From the NCBI GenBank assembly GCA_020718925.1, contig DYRC01000029.1:1-13516 (forward strand): a stretch of 13,516 bases of DNA. Direction: 5' to 3'. The position numbers and the translations under genes were made by a program. This stretch comes from Desulfonema limicola (GTDB lineage Bacteria; Desulfobacterota; Desulfobacteria; Desulfobacterales; DYRC01). Positions 5,498 to 12,018 of this stretch are shown here, piece by piece (position 1 is the stretch's first letter; each line of letters starts with the position of its first letter). Under the pieces are notes generated by a model. The model did no database searches, was not told where the DNA came from, and saw only the letters and a list, made by a program, of their open reading frames with translations.

Positions 5498-7966
5498 ATG
5501 ACCACTGCAAAACTTATTGAAAATATTGACCCCGAAGAACCGATTCTGGTCGAATGGGCATTGCGGCGTTTTCTGGATTGCCAAAAAATCGGAGATGAAG
5601 AAACCGCCCGGCTGATCGAAGAGCGGGTCTTTAATGAAGAAAATATTGCTTATATACTTGAATATATTGATTTATCACGTGCTGATAAATTCCTGATGTT
5701 CAGAGACATCCCGGTTATCAGATTCACAAAAGCCCTTCCCCTGATGATTGAAAAATGGACTGAATCAAAGACATTGTTCTATTTGGAAGATGAATCCGCA
5801 AAAGTGATTGCACAGCTTGATCCCAAAGCGGCTGCCGCGTTGTTTAAGAAATTCTGCAATAAAGAATATGATGAACAGGATTGGGGAAAATGGGAAGGAA
5901 TATTGAAGAGCCTCTCCTATCTTTCAGATGAAGATGCAAAAGATATTGCCGGAATGATTATTGAGGCTTCTCTCAGCGGTAAAAGTGTCGGAAATGTCTT
6001 TGACATTCTTGAACTGATATGGAAGTATCAGCATCCTGAATTGCACAGACTTTTTGAGGAACATATCCTTGAGATTTCGGAAAAAGATGGGCGATACAGA
6101 GATACGATAATCGGACTGTTCAGGGTTATGGGATTTCCGCGTGAAGAATACGAGCTGCTTGCCGATATTATTGACGGATATACGGAACTGTCTTTGTCGG
6201 CAATAAAGACGTTTTACAAAGACACTATCCCGCCGGCTGAACTGAAGGATGGCATAACGAAAATTCAAAAAGGCGACAATAAATTCCTTCCATTTTCAGC
6301 AAATTACAAAGAATTTATTCTTGCCTTTTTTGATAAACACAAAGAGATTATCCGCAATGATCAGGCAAAAAACACCCTGCATCAGCTTGCCGCTAACAAA
6401 GAACTTCTTGAAAAACTTCATAAGAAAAAACAGCAGCCGTATCTGTATGCCATGTTTTTAGCTGCGCTGATGGCGTCTTTGCGAAAAGAAAGCCTTGATC
6501 TGTCCGGCTGTTCCGTGCAGGAGGCGACAGAAGTGCTGACAACGGATATTGAAACCCTTCCGCACCTTGACGCATTTGCCGCATTCTTCAAATCTCAGGA
6601 TAAAGCCCTTGTTATCCGGCATCTGACAGATGCAATGAAAAAAGCAGATAACCGTCTGGGCGGCAGTCATGTTCTCAGACTCATGGGAGAATTGGGCTAT
6701 GACGAGTTTCTCAAGCCTCTGACAGATGCGGTATCCGACATTGAAAGTTATGAGTTTATTTATGAAACCGGCGAGGACATGCTGCTGAAATACAAAGACC
6801 GCGCCATAGATTATTTTATCAACAATTATGATAGTTTGAATGAACAGACATTGATTTCGGCAATGTCTGTCTCAGAAAAACTCGGTGGTCAGAAGGCTTT
6901 TGAATTTATTGACAGATATTTCGATTCTCTTTGGAAAATTGAAAAGGAAATACTTCTGAGTGCCTGTGAGACAATTTACAGCGAGACATGGCTTGAGCGG
7001 CTCAAGCCCAAAGTGAACAAGGGGCAGGAAATCATTGATGATGCGTACCTGATCATCAGTCTGCTCAATCGCGGAAAAACGCCTGAAACAGATAAGCTTC
7101 TTCAGGAATATTACCGCCGCGAAAAGGAACGGAAGGGAAAATTCGCACAGCCGTTCAAAGAATCGGCAGGTTCGGCACCGCCGTATCTTAACGCGGAACT
7201 GAGATGCAAAAGCTGCGGTGATGAAAGCATATACCAATTGCACAGAGTGATTATGAGCGATACCGGAAAGCCCTACGTTGCTCAGGAAATCAGATGTATC
7301 AATTGCGATATGATTGCGGAGTTCGAGTTTACCAATAAGGGCAATATCGTGGTCAGCGCGGAACTGATGCGGCTGGTATCCATGTCTGACAAATCTGCCG
7401 AAGAAAAAGAACGAGCCATTGCACAAAGTCCGCTTCAGATCGGGAAAATTATGGCTAAGGGCAAAGCTACAGACATTGAGTCTGCCATTGACATGTACCG
7501 GAAGAGCATTGAAAAAGACCCGAAGGATTCCCGAAATTATCTCGGTCTGGGAAATATTTTTTTCCATGCAGCTCAATATACGCGATCCAAGGAGTGTTTT
7601 GAAAAACTTGTCAAAACAGATCCTTCTTATATTCAGGCATATTATACGCTTGCTGAAATTGCCCAAAAAACCGAAAGCCCGGAAAAAGCTTCGGATATAT
7701 TGGAATCAGGAAAGCCGTATCTGAGTTCATTCAGTTTCTGGGACAATTCGGGACTTACGCCTGAAGAATTTCTGGACGCATATTGTGATTATTACAATGC
7801 TCTGATAGAACAAACAAAAAGTAAAAAACCGATGCTGTTTCCGCCCTCATCTTCTAAAGCGAGGCTTGTGAAAACGCATAAGATTGGACGAAATGATCCG
7901 TGTCCCTGCGGCAGCGGGAAAAAATACAAAAAATGCTGTATGATGAAAAAGCAAAGAAATCCGTAA
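5498..7966 (+). CDS. Large helical-repeat protein with zinc ribbon, TPRs and SEC-C motif
   Basis: The 822-residue protein has no signal peptide and is probably cytoplasmic. Residues 1 to about 560 are a long run of predicted helices of HEAT/ARM-like character without a named domain I can assign. A four-cysteine zinc ribbon follows (C570-x2-C573 ... C600-x2-C603). TPR-like helices come next (about 655-745; for example SAIDMYRKSIEKDP, then YLGLGNIFFHAAQY). At the end is a SEC-C motif, RNDPCPCGSGKKYKKCC, with cysteines at 802, 804, 813 and 814. SEC-C motifs bind zinc and in SecA contact SecB and ribosomes; here the protein is not SecA. A role as a scaffold in protein quality control or translation-related contacts is only a guess. 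The start is ATG 5498 because GAGGAGG lies ten bases upstream. It has its own likely promoter, diverges from the binding-protein gene, and its stop codon abuts that of the convergent kinase gene. Confidence 0.88.
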   Translation: MTTAKLIENIDPEEPILVEWALRRFLDCQKIGDEETARLIEERVFNEENIAYILEYIDLSRADKFLMFRDIPVIRFTKALPLMIEKWTESKTLFYLEDESAKVIAQLDPKAAAALFKKFCNKEYDEQDWGKWEGILKSLSYLSDEDAKDIAGMIIEASLSGKSVGNVFDILELIWKYQHPELHRLFEEHILEISEKDGRYRDTIIGLFRVMGFPREEYELLADIIDGYTELSLSAIKTFYKDTIPPAELKDGITKIQKGDNKFLPFSANYKEFILAFFDKHKEIIRNDQAKNTLHQLAANKELLEKLHKKKQQPYLYAMFLAALMASLRKESLDLSGCSVQEATEVLTTDIETLPHLDAFAAFFKSQDKALVIRHLTDAMKKADNRLGGSHVLRLMGELGYDEFLKPLTDAVSDIESYEFIYETGEDMLLKYKDRAIDYFINNYDSLNEQTLISAMSVSEKLGGQKAFEFIDRYFDSLWKIEKEILLSACETIYSETWLERLKPKVNKGQEIIDDAYLIISLLNRGKTPETDKLLQEYYRREKERKGKFAQPFKESAGSAPPYLNAELRCKSCGDESIYQLHRVIMSDTGKPYVAQEIRCINCDMIAEFEFTNKGNIVVSAELMRLVSMSDKSAEEKERAIAQSPLQIGKIMAKGKATDIESAIDMYRKSIEKDPKDSRNYLGLGNIFFHAAQYTRSKECFEKLVKTDPSYIQAYYTLAEIAQKTESPEKASDILESGKPYLSSFSFWDNSGLTPEEFLDAYCDYYNALIEQTKSKKPMLFPPSSSKARLVKTHKIGRNDPCPCGSGKKYKKCCMMKKQRNP

Positions 7967-9301
7967 CTATCTGAATGAGTTCAACAATATCCGAATTTTA
8001 CCGATCTGAAATTCTTTTGCCAACCGCCTGAGTTCTTCGGCAAACGGTATCAACTGTTTATCTTTCTGCATCAGCGCATCGGCTTTCTGTCGGATGGCAT
8101 CAATATCGCCTATTTTGGCAAACGCAAGCAGCTTATCCAACTCTTCCTGCGAAGGCGGTGTAAGCGATTCAGCAGAAATCGCCTGATAAACCGGGGCATT
8201 ACAGGGCGGTTTGGGCAATGTGAAATAAAACCGGCTTCCTTTTCCGACCTCGCTTTCCAGCCCGATTTTTCCGCTGTTTCTTTCCACAAACTCTTTGCAT
8301 AAATTCAATCCCAGCCCGGTGCCTTGTTCCTGTGCTGTTCCGGGGGTGGATTGGTTAAAGTCAATTCTGAAAAGCTTCTGCATATATTCCGGCGGAATTC
8401 CGATGCCGCTGTCTGAGATTGAAATTTCCCATGTATCACCGATTTCTTTTGCCGAAATTGTAACTGTTCCGCCTTCTGTTGTGTATTTGACAGCATTGCT
8501 CACCAGATTCCGTATCACTGTCGTTATCATGTTTATGTCTGCATAAATCATCGTATTTTCCTGAATCCGGCTGATCAGACAGATATTTTTATCCGCAGCA
8601 TTTTTATTCATCAATACCAGCGTTTCATTTACAATATTCTGAATATGAATGATTTCAGGATTGCAGGCGATATGTCCGATCTGAGACCTTGACCATGTCA
8701 GTAAATTATCAATCAGTTTAAATGTATTATGAGAATTTTCTCTCATACTCTTCAGAGATTCCCTTTTCTCATCTTCGGATAATATGTCAAAATACCGAAT
8801 TATCCGATCAAGCCCTGTGATCAGAACATTGAACGGGCTTCTCAAATCATGGGCAATAATAGAAAAAAATTTATCTTTGGCAGCATTCATCGCTCTCAAC
8901 TGACTGTCAGCCTGTTTTAATTTCAGATGCGTCCTGACTCTTGCCAGCAATTCAGCTTCATTGAACGGCTTGGTGATATAATCCACGCCTCCGACATCAA
9001 ATCCTTTGACAATGCTTTCTGTATCAGCTTTTGCAGTTAAAAAAATTACCGGAATACTTTCTGTTTCAGGATTGTTTTTAAGACGTCCGCAGACTTCATA
9101 TCCGTCTATTCCCGGCATCATAATATCTAAAAGAATCAGATCGGCTTTCAGGACGTTTATATGCTCCAATGCACTTTCCCCGTCTTTGTCAAACGCTATC
9201 TGATAGCCCTGTCTGCTTAACATGCTTGCCGCAACCTGAATGTTTTTGGGATTATCATCAACAATCAGAATCGTGAGTTTTTTTGCAGGTCTTTCGCTCA
9301 T
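7967..9301 (-). CDS. Receiver-histidine kinase hybrid
   Basis: The 444-residue soluble signalling protein has its receiver domain first. Acidic residues D15 and D16, phospho-acceptor D59 (LILLDIMMPG), T89 and K111 are all present. A histidine kinase follows, with H151 in the H-box FFSIIAHDLRSPFN, the N-box RNLVSNAVKYT (N265, N269), the G1 box DSGIGI (297-302) and the G2 box GTGLGL (327-332). Residues about 385-444 form a small helical tail (for example LDKLLAFAKIGDIDAIRQ), a type seen at the C-terminus of some hybrid kinases, perhaps an interaction module. No membrane segment or separate sensor domain exists, so input probably arrives by phosphotransfer or binding at the receiver. AAGGA precedes the ATG by about eight bases. 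The output regulator is not encoded nearby. The stop codon directly abuts that of the convergent gene. Confidence 0.94.
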   Translation of the reverse strand: MSERPAKKLTILIVDDNPKNIQVAASMLSRQGYQIAFDKDGESALEHINVLKADLILLDIMMPGIDGYEVCGRLKNNPETESIPVIFLTAKADTESIVKGFDVGGVDYITKPFNEAELLARVRTHLKLKQADSQLRAMNAAKDKFFSIIAHDLRSPFNVLITGLDRIIRYFDILSEDEKRESLKSMRENSHNTFKLIDNLLTWSRSQIGHIACNPEIIHIQNIVNETLVLMNKNAADKNICLISRIQENTMIYADINMITTVIRNLVSNAVKYTTEGGTVTISAKEIGDTWEISISDSGIGIPPEYMQKLFRIDFNQSTPGTAQEQGTGLGLNLCKEFVERNSGKIGLESEVGKGSRFYFTLPKPPCNAPVYQAISAESLTPPSQEELDKLLAFAKIGDIDAIRQKADALMQKDKQLIPFAEELRRLAKEFQIGKIRILLNSFR

Positions 9302-9350
9302 AGTTTTTTATCCTTATCTGCCCCGATGCTTTCAATCCGTTTCGGATAAG

Positions 9351-9378
9351 AATATAACACGAAATTAAATATTCTCAA
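9351..9378 (-). promoter_or_regulatory. Putative sigma70 promoter of the hybrid kinase
   Basis: On the minus strand TTGAGA (9378-9373) and TATATT (9356-9351) are spaced by 16 bases. The predicted start falls on ATCCG TTT CGGAT (9335-9347), an inverted repeat that could be an operator. A second CGGATCCG palindrome lies at 9390-9397. Confidence 0.4.
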
Positions 9379-9408
9379 TATCAAAATTACGGATCCGATT
9401 TGATAATT

Positions 9409-9483
9409 TTAAGGAAAGCTTGTAAGACAGGAAGAAAACATACAAAGTACGCTTACCGGCGTATCCCGATACGCATTATTCAC
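9409..9483 (-). CDS. Possible 24-residue peptide
   Basis: A GTG at 9483 is preceded on the minus strand by AAAGGAG at 9498-9492, spaced by eight bases. It opens a frame of 24 codons beginning MNNAYRDTPVSVL and ending with TAA. The coding stretch contains the palindrome GCGTAT CCCG ATACGC (9459-9474). I do not recognise the peptide. It may be the surviving front end of a lost gene, a leader peptide, or chance. The strong ribosome binding site is the only positive evidence. Confidence 0.25.
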   Translation of the reverse strand: MNNAYRDTPVSVLCMFSSCLTSFP

Positions 9484-9568
9484 AGCATTATCTCCTTTAA
9501 ATTTATTGGTTGCACCTACTATCAAACAATGGTTCGGACAGTTTTTTATTTTTTTTTAATGATTGACA

Positions 9569-9637
9569 GGAGTTTCTTTTATGAGAGAAAAGGTTGTTCG
9601 CCAAAACACCGATTCTCATTCATAAAGAAGAAACTCC
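9569..9637 (+). repeat. Imperfect inverted repeat enclosing a 14-codon frame
   Basis: GGAGTTTCTT at 9569-9578 pairs perfectly with AAGAAACTCC at 9628-9637. TTATG (9579-9583) and CATAA (9621-9625) extend the stem past a two-base bulge, and ATGAGA / TCTCAT lie further inside. The left arm holds AGGAG (9568-9572). Eight bases on, ATG at 9581 opens a 14-codon frame closed by TAA at 9623-9625. Folding would hide this ribosome binding site. The role is unknown; it may be a transposon-end structure. Confidence 0.5.
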
Positions 9638-9874
9638 GCGGAACTGATAAATAAGATTATGAGTTACGCAGTTGAAATCCGAAGGATTGATATGATTATA
9701 GAAAAGATATGCAGTTACAGAACAGAATCCCGAAGGGATGACATATTTCACCCCTTCGGGGTTATTAATCTTCCCCTGAAAAAGTCTGCTGCGATGAAAC
9801 GGGGCGTTATCCGTTATGATATATTTTTTTACTCCTGTTCTCAGAGTTCTCATAAAAACTGTCAATAGAGGCAT
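9620..9874 (-). CDS. Possible 84-residue protein containing a YNHxxPSG-type repeat
   Basis: The frame starts at ATG 9874, with GGAGGG at 9888-9883 eight bases upstream and a plausible promoter further up. It begins MPLLTVFMRTLRTGVKKYI and includes NNPEGVKYVIPSGFCSVT and FYNHINPSDFNCVT. These last two segments are translations of an interspersed nucleotide repeat (see 9677-9760). Short predicted proteins with YNH..PSGF motifs are, from memory, numerous in databases and are usually repeat translations rather than conserved proteins. The good translation signals suggest that at least the 5' end may be a genuine or former gene start. No function is proposed. Confidence 0.35.
   Translation of the reverse strand: MPLLTVFMRTLRTGVKKYIITDNAPFHRSRLFQGKINNPEGVKYVIPSGFCSVTAYLFYNHINPSDFNCVTHNLIYQFRGVSSL
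9677..9760. repeat. Interspersed palindromic CCGAAGG repeat, two copies plus inverted partner
   Basis: ATCCGAAGGATTGATAT (9677-9693) and ATCCCGAAGGGATGACAT (9727-9744) are two diverged copies of one unit, each preceded by a GCAGTT motif. The second copy is followed by its reverse complement: CCCGAAGGG (9729-9737) pairs perfectly with CCCTTCGGG (9752-9760) over nine bases across a 14-base loop. The short ACCCC-TTC-GGGGT hairpin (9750-9762) is an alternative fold. On the minus strand the unit translates as YNHxxPSG. Confidence 0.65.
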
Positions 9875-9913
9875 AGTACTTACCCTCCTGCAAAAATGAA
9901 AAAGGGAATAAGG

Positions 9914-9940
9914 TTAATAATTTAAAGAAAAAATTGTCAA
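9914..9940 (-). promoter_or_regulatory. Putative promoter for the 84-residue frame
   Basis: On the minus strand a consensus TTGACA (9940-9935) is followed, after a rather short 15-base spacer, by TATTAA (9919-9914). This lies about 40 bases before the ATG at 9874. The rest of 9875-10073 is AT-rich and holds no gene I can support on either strand. Confidence 0.3.
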
Positions 9941-10073
9941 TTTCATTTTTCATTGCGCCGAAAGCCGATGAAGCTGTCAGCAGCACCTTGCCAAAATCAT
10001 TATGAATTATTTTATACACCCGATCCGAATTTGCAGTTTAATTGTAAATTACACCCTGATGAAATCGGAAACT

Positions 10074-10102
10074 TTGCTTTTCTTATAAAAAAACGGTATA
10101 AA
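10074..10102 (+). promoter_or_regulatory. Putative sigma70 promoter of the DUF4442 gene
   Basis: TTGCTT (10074-10079) and TATAAA (10097-10102) are spaced by 17 bases. The predicted start near 10109 leaves a leader of nearly 60 bases that ends in AAGGAG. Confidence 0.4.
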
Positions 10103-10166
10103 AAGCAATATCTTTTGCACGGATTGTTATGTGAATCTGAAGATATGAGAAGGAGTATAACTATTG

Positions 10167-10637
10167 ATGATGAAAACTGAAATGAATCCCAATTTTTTCA
10201 AGCTGTTGCTGAATGTATATCCGCCGTACTGGGGAACGGGGATTGTCGTGAAAAAAATTTCTCCGGATTATAAAGAGATCATTGTTCAGATGAAAATGAG
10301 ATGGTACAATCGCAATTATGTCAACACGCATTTCGGCGGGTCTTTATATGCCATGACTGACCCGTTCTTTATGCTGATGTTATTGCAGATTCTGGGAAAA
10401 GAATACATTGTCTGGGATAAGGCGGCACATATTGAGTTTATCAAGCCGGGGCGGGGAACATTGACCGCAAAATTCATTATCACAGAGGAAGAGATCGGAA
10501 ATATTCTGAAAAACACCGCTGACGGACAGAAATATCTGCCTGAATTTTCGGTTGATATTAAAGATGAGGCAGATGAGACAGTGGCAAGCGTAACGAAAAT
10601 ATTGTATGTCCGAAAAAAGATTCACAGCGATTCATAG
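10167..10637 (+). CDS. DUF4442 hotdog-fold thioesterase-like protein
   Basis: The 156-residue protein belongs to the DUF4442 family of hotdog-fold proteins, related to PaaI-type acyl-CoA thioesterases. The signature NTHFGGSLYAMTDPFFMLML (residues 53-72) corresponds to the central hotdog helix with its HFGG start. WDKAAHIEFIKPGRG (83-97) is the second conserved block, followed by the strand-rich C-terminus. The natural substrate of DUF4442 proteins is not established. AAGGAG at 10150-10155 precedes three candidate starts: TTG 10164 (8 bases away), ATG 10167 (11 bases) and ATG 10170 (14 bases). ATG 10167 is preferred but TTG cannot be excluded. The gene ends 64 bases before floA, which has its own promoter, so the two need not be one operon. 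Confidence 0.88.
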   Translation: MMKTEMNPNFFKLLLNVYPPYWGTGIVVKKISPDYKEIIVQMKMRWYNRNYVNTHFGGSLYAMTDPFFMLMLLQILGKEYIVWDKAAHIEFIKPGRGTLTAKFIITEEEIGNILKNTADGQKYLPEFSVDIKDEADETVASVTKILYVRKKIHSDS

Positions 10638-10666
10638 TTACAAATTTTATAAATTGAAGAAACAAT

Positions 10667-10695
10667 TTGACCGCTCCCCCGGTCTTTGATAAAAT
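10667..10695 (+). promoter_or_regulatory. Strong sigma70-type promoter of floA, leaderless arrangement
   Basis: TTGACC (10667-10672), a 17-base spacer and TAAAAT (10690-10695) form a near-consensus promoter, with five of six matches in each box. The last -10 base is only six bases before the floA ATG at 10702. Transcription would therefore start on or within a few bases of the start codon. No Shine-Dalgarno sequence is present. Confidence 0.65.
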
Positions 10696-10701
10696 CACAA
10701 A

Positions 10702-11724
10702 ATGCAATGGCGTACTATTTCTATAATTATCATAGCGGTTATCGCTGTGATATGGCTTTTTCATTATTTTTTCATGTCCTTATGGTTCAGGAGCGTGGTC
10801 TCCGGGGTCTGGGTCAATCCGTTCAGACTCATTCAGATGCGGATGCAGCGGATAGACCCGCGTGAAATTATTCTGCCTATGATTACAGCGGTTCAGGCAG
10901 GGCTTGTCAATATTTCGATTTCCCGTCTGGTAGCGCATCATCTGGCAAAGGGCAGCGTGGAAAAAATATTGAAAGCATTGATTATTGCCAGAAAAGGCGG
11001 TGTTCCGATAGATTTCGGAATAGCGACTGCCACTGATTTGGCAGGCTTTGATGTGATCCAATTCGTTCAGAGCTACATCACGCCCAGAGTGATCAAAACG
11101 CCTAAAGTAACGGCGGTGGCAAAAGACGGCATTGAACTGATTGTTACGACAAAAGTAACCATTCAGACCAAGTTTGATCTGCTGGTCGGCGGCGCGGGAG
11201 AAGAGACCATTATTGCCATTGTCAGCGAAGAAATTGTGGCGGCTATCGGCAATGCGGAATCACACAAAGATATCAAGGCTCATCCGGATATTGTCTCGAA
11301 CAAAATTGTGAAGAAATTTCAGGAACCTGAAAAATTGAAGATTTTGGCATATAATGTGATTTCCGTTGATTTTGAGAGCATAGAGAGCGGTCGGAATGTC
11401 GGCGTGGAACACAGCATCCGCAAAGCCGAAGCAGAAAAAAAGATTGCCCAGTCAAATGCCGAAAAAGCAGAACAGGAAATGAAGGTCAGACTATTGGAAA
11501 AACGAGCCGCTCTTCTGGATGCCGAAGCTCAGGTTCCGCTTGCAATTTCTGCGGCGATTCGGGAAGGAAAAGTGAATCTGATGGATTATTATCGCATGAA
11601 AAACATGATTGCAGATACGAAAATGCGCGATTCGTTTGCCTCTTCGGATGAGCCGACTTTGGAAGAACTGCTAGACGATGATGACGCGCAGGATATTTAT
11701 AAAGATCAGAAGAAAAAGCCATGA
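10702..11724 (+). CDS. floA: Flotillin-like protein FloA (SPFH/YqfA family)
   Basis: FloA is a membrane-anchored SPFH/PHB-type scaffold that organises membrane microdomains and influences fluidity and membrane-protein complexes. The 340-residue product begins with a hydrophobic hairpin (about 5-28) and a membrane-proximal amphipathic part. The conserved core includes ISRLVAHHLAKG, VNPKV-like ITPRVIKTP and GGAGEETIIA (163-172). An Ala/Glu-rich coiled coil (about 238-275, KAEAEKKIAQSNAEKAEQE) follows, then the family C-terminus MDYYRMKNMIADTKMRDSF (294-312). An acidic tail (DEPTLEELLDDDD) is present. ATG 10702 is chosen because the hydrophobic segment begins at once and no later start has a ribosome binding site. 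No upstream Shine-Dalgarno exists and the promoter sits right against the ATG. The stop overlaps the next gene by four bases (ATGA). Confidence 0.93.
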   Translation: MQWRTISIIIIAVIAVIWLFHYFFMSLWFRSVVSGVWVNPFRLIQMRMQRIDPREIILPMITAVQAGLVNISISRLVAHHLAKGSVEKILKALIIARKGGVPIDFGIATATDLAGFDVIQFVQSYITPRVIKTPKVTAVAKDGIELIVTTKVTIQTKFDLLVGGAGEETIIAIVSEEIVAAIGNAESHKDIKAHPDIVSNKIVKKFQEPEKLKILAYNVISVDFESIESGRNVGVEHSIRKAEAEKKIAQSNAEKAEQEMKVRLLEKRAALLDAEAQVPLAISAAIREGKVNLMDYYRMKNMIADTKMRDSFASSDEPTLEELLDDDDAQDIYKDQKKKP

Positions 11725-11984
11725 ATTCAAATTTATTCGATATTTTACAACAACTGTTCCGCAATGATGCACAAGGGCTTGCCAATCGCCGTCTGATGGT
11801 TGATACTTTCGGAAAATATCTTGATAATGTTGCTCAGGAAATCAGCCAGCCGAATGCGCCGATAACCGAGGAAATGCCGTCTTCTGCAACTGTTGCGGAT
11901 GCGAAAAAAAAGCGTCTGAGGCGGGCATATCTGCTCGGAGAAATTTTTGCAAAACCCGCATCTATGCGGGATGACAAAGAATAA
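11721..11984 (+). CDS. Small hypothetical protein coupled to floA
   Basis: The 87-residue protein starts at an ATG overlapping the floA TGA, so its translation is probably coupled to floA. It begins MNSNLFDILQQLFRND, likely a short amphipathic helix. A middle rich in Pro/Glu/Ser (QPNAPITEEMPSSA) and a basic patch (DAKKKRLRRAYLLGE) follow. No signal peptide or membrane helix is visible. I do not recognise the family. Its position between floA and a second unknown gene followed by mlaD suggests a small cytoplasmic accessory that might contact FloA or the membrane through the basic patch; this is inference. A 7-base hairpin with a two-base loop (11955-11970, CCCGCAT/ATGCGGG) lies near the end of the gene. 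Confidence 0.7.
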   Translation: MNSNLFDILQQLFRNDAQGLANRRLMVDTFGKYLDNVAQEISQPNAPITEEMPSSATVADAKKKRLRRAYLLGEIFAKPASMRDDKE

Positions 11985-12018
11985 CGATGCCGAACATTGA
12001 CATAGGAGATATTGCTTT

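Noticed and set aside
6872..7666. 264-codon minus-strand frame inside the SEC-C protein gene
   Set aside because: It lies opposite the zinc ribbon and TPR coding region, shows no recognisable motif, and has no supported start.
9750..9762. ACCCC-TTC-GGGGT hairpin as a rho-independent terminator
   Set aside because: The stem is short and no U-run follows; it is better explained as part of the CCGAAGG repeat.
9807..10019. 70-codon minus-strand frame overlapping the 84-residue frame
   Set aside because: It has a GTG start without a Shine-Dalgarno, and the region carries promoter-like and AT-rich sequence instead.
9953..10180. 75-codon plus-strand frame before the DUF4442 gene
   Set aside because: It has a TTG start with no ribosome binding site and no recognisable sequence, contains the likely DUF4442 promoter, and overlaps that gene's start.
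11955..11970. CCCGCAT-CT-ATGCGGG hairpin as an operon terminator
   Set aside because: It lies inside the coding region of the 87-residue gene, has a two-base loop that would open, and lacks a T-run.
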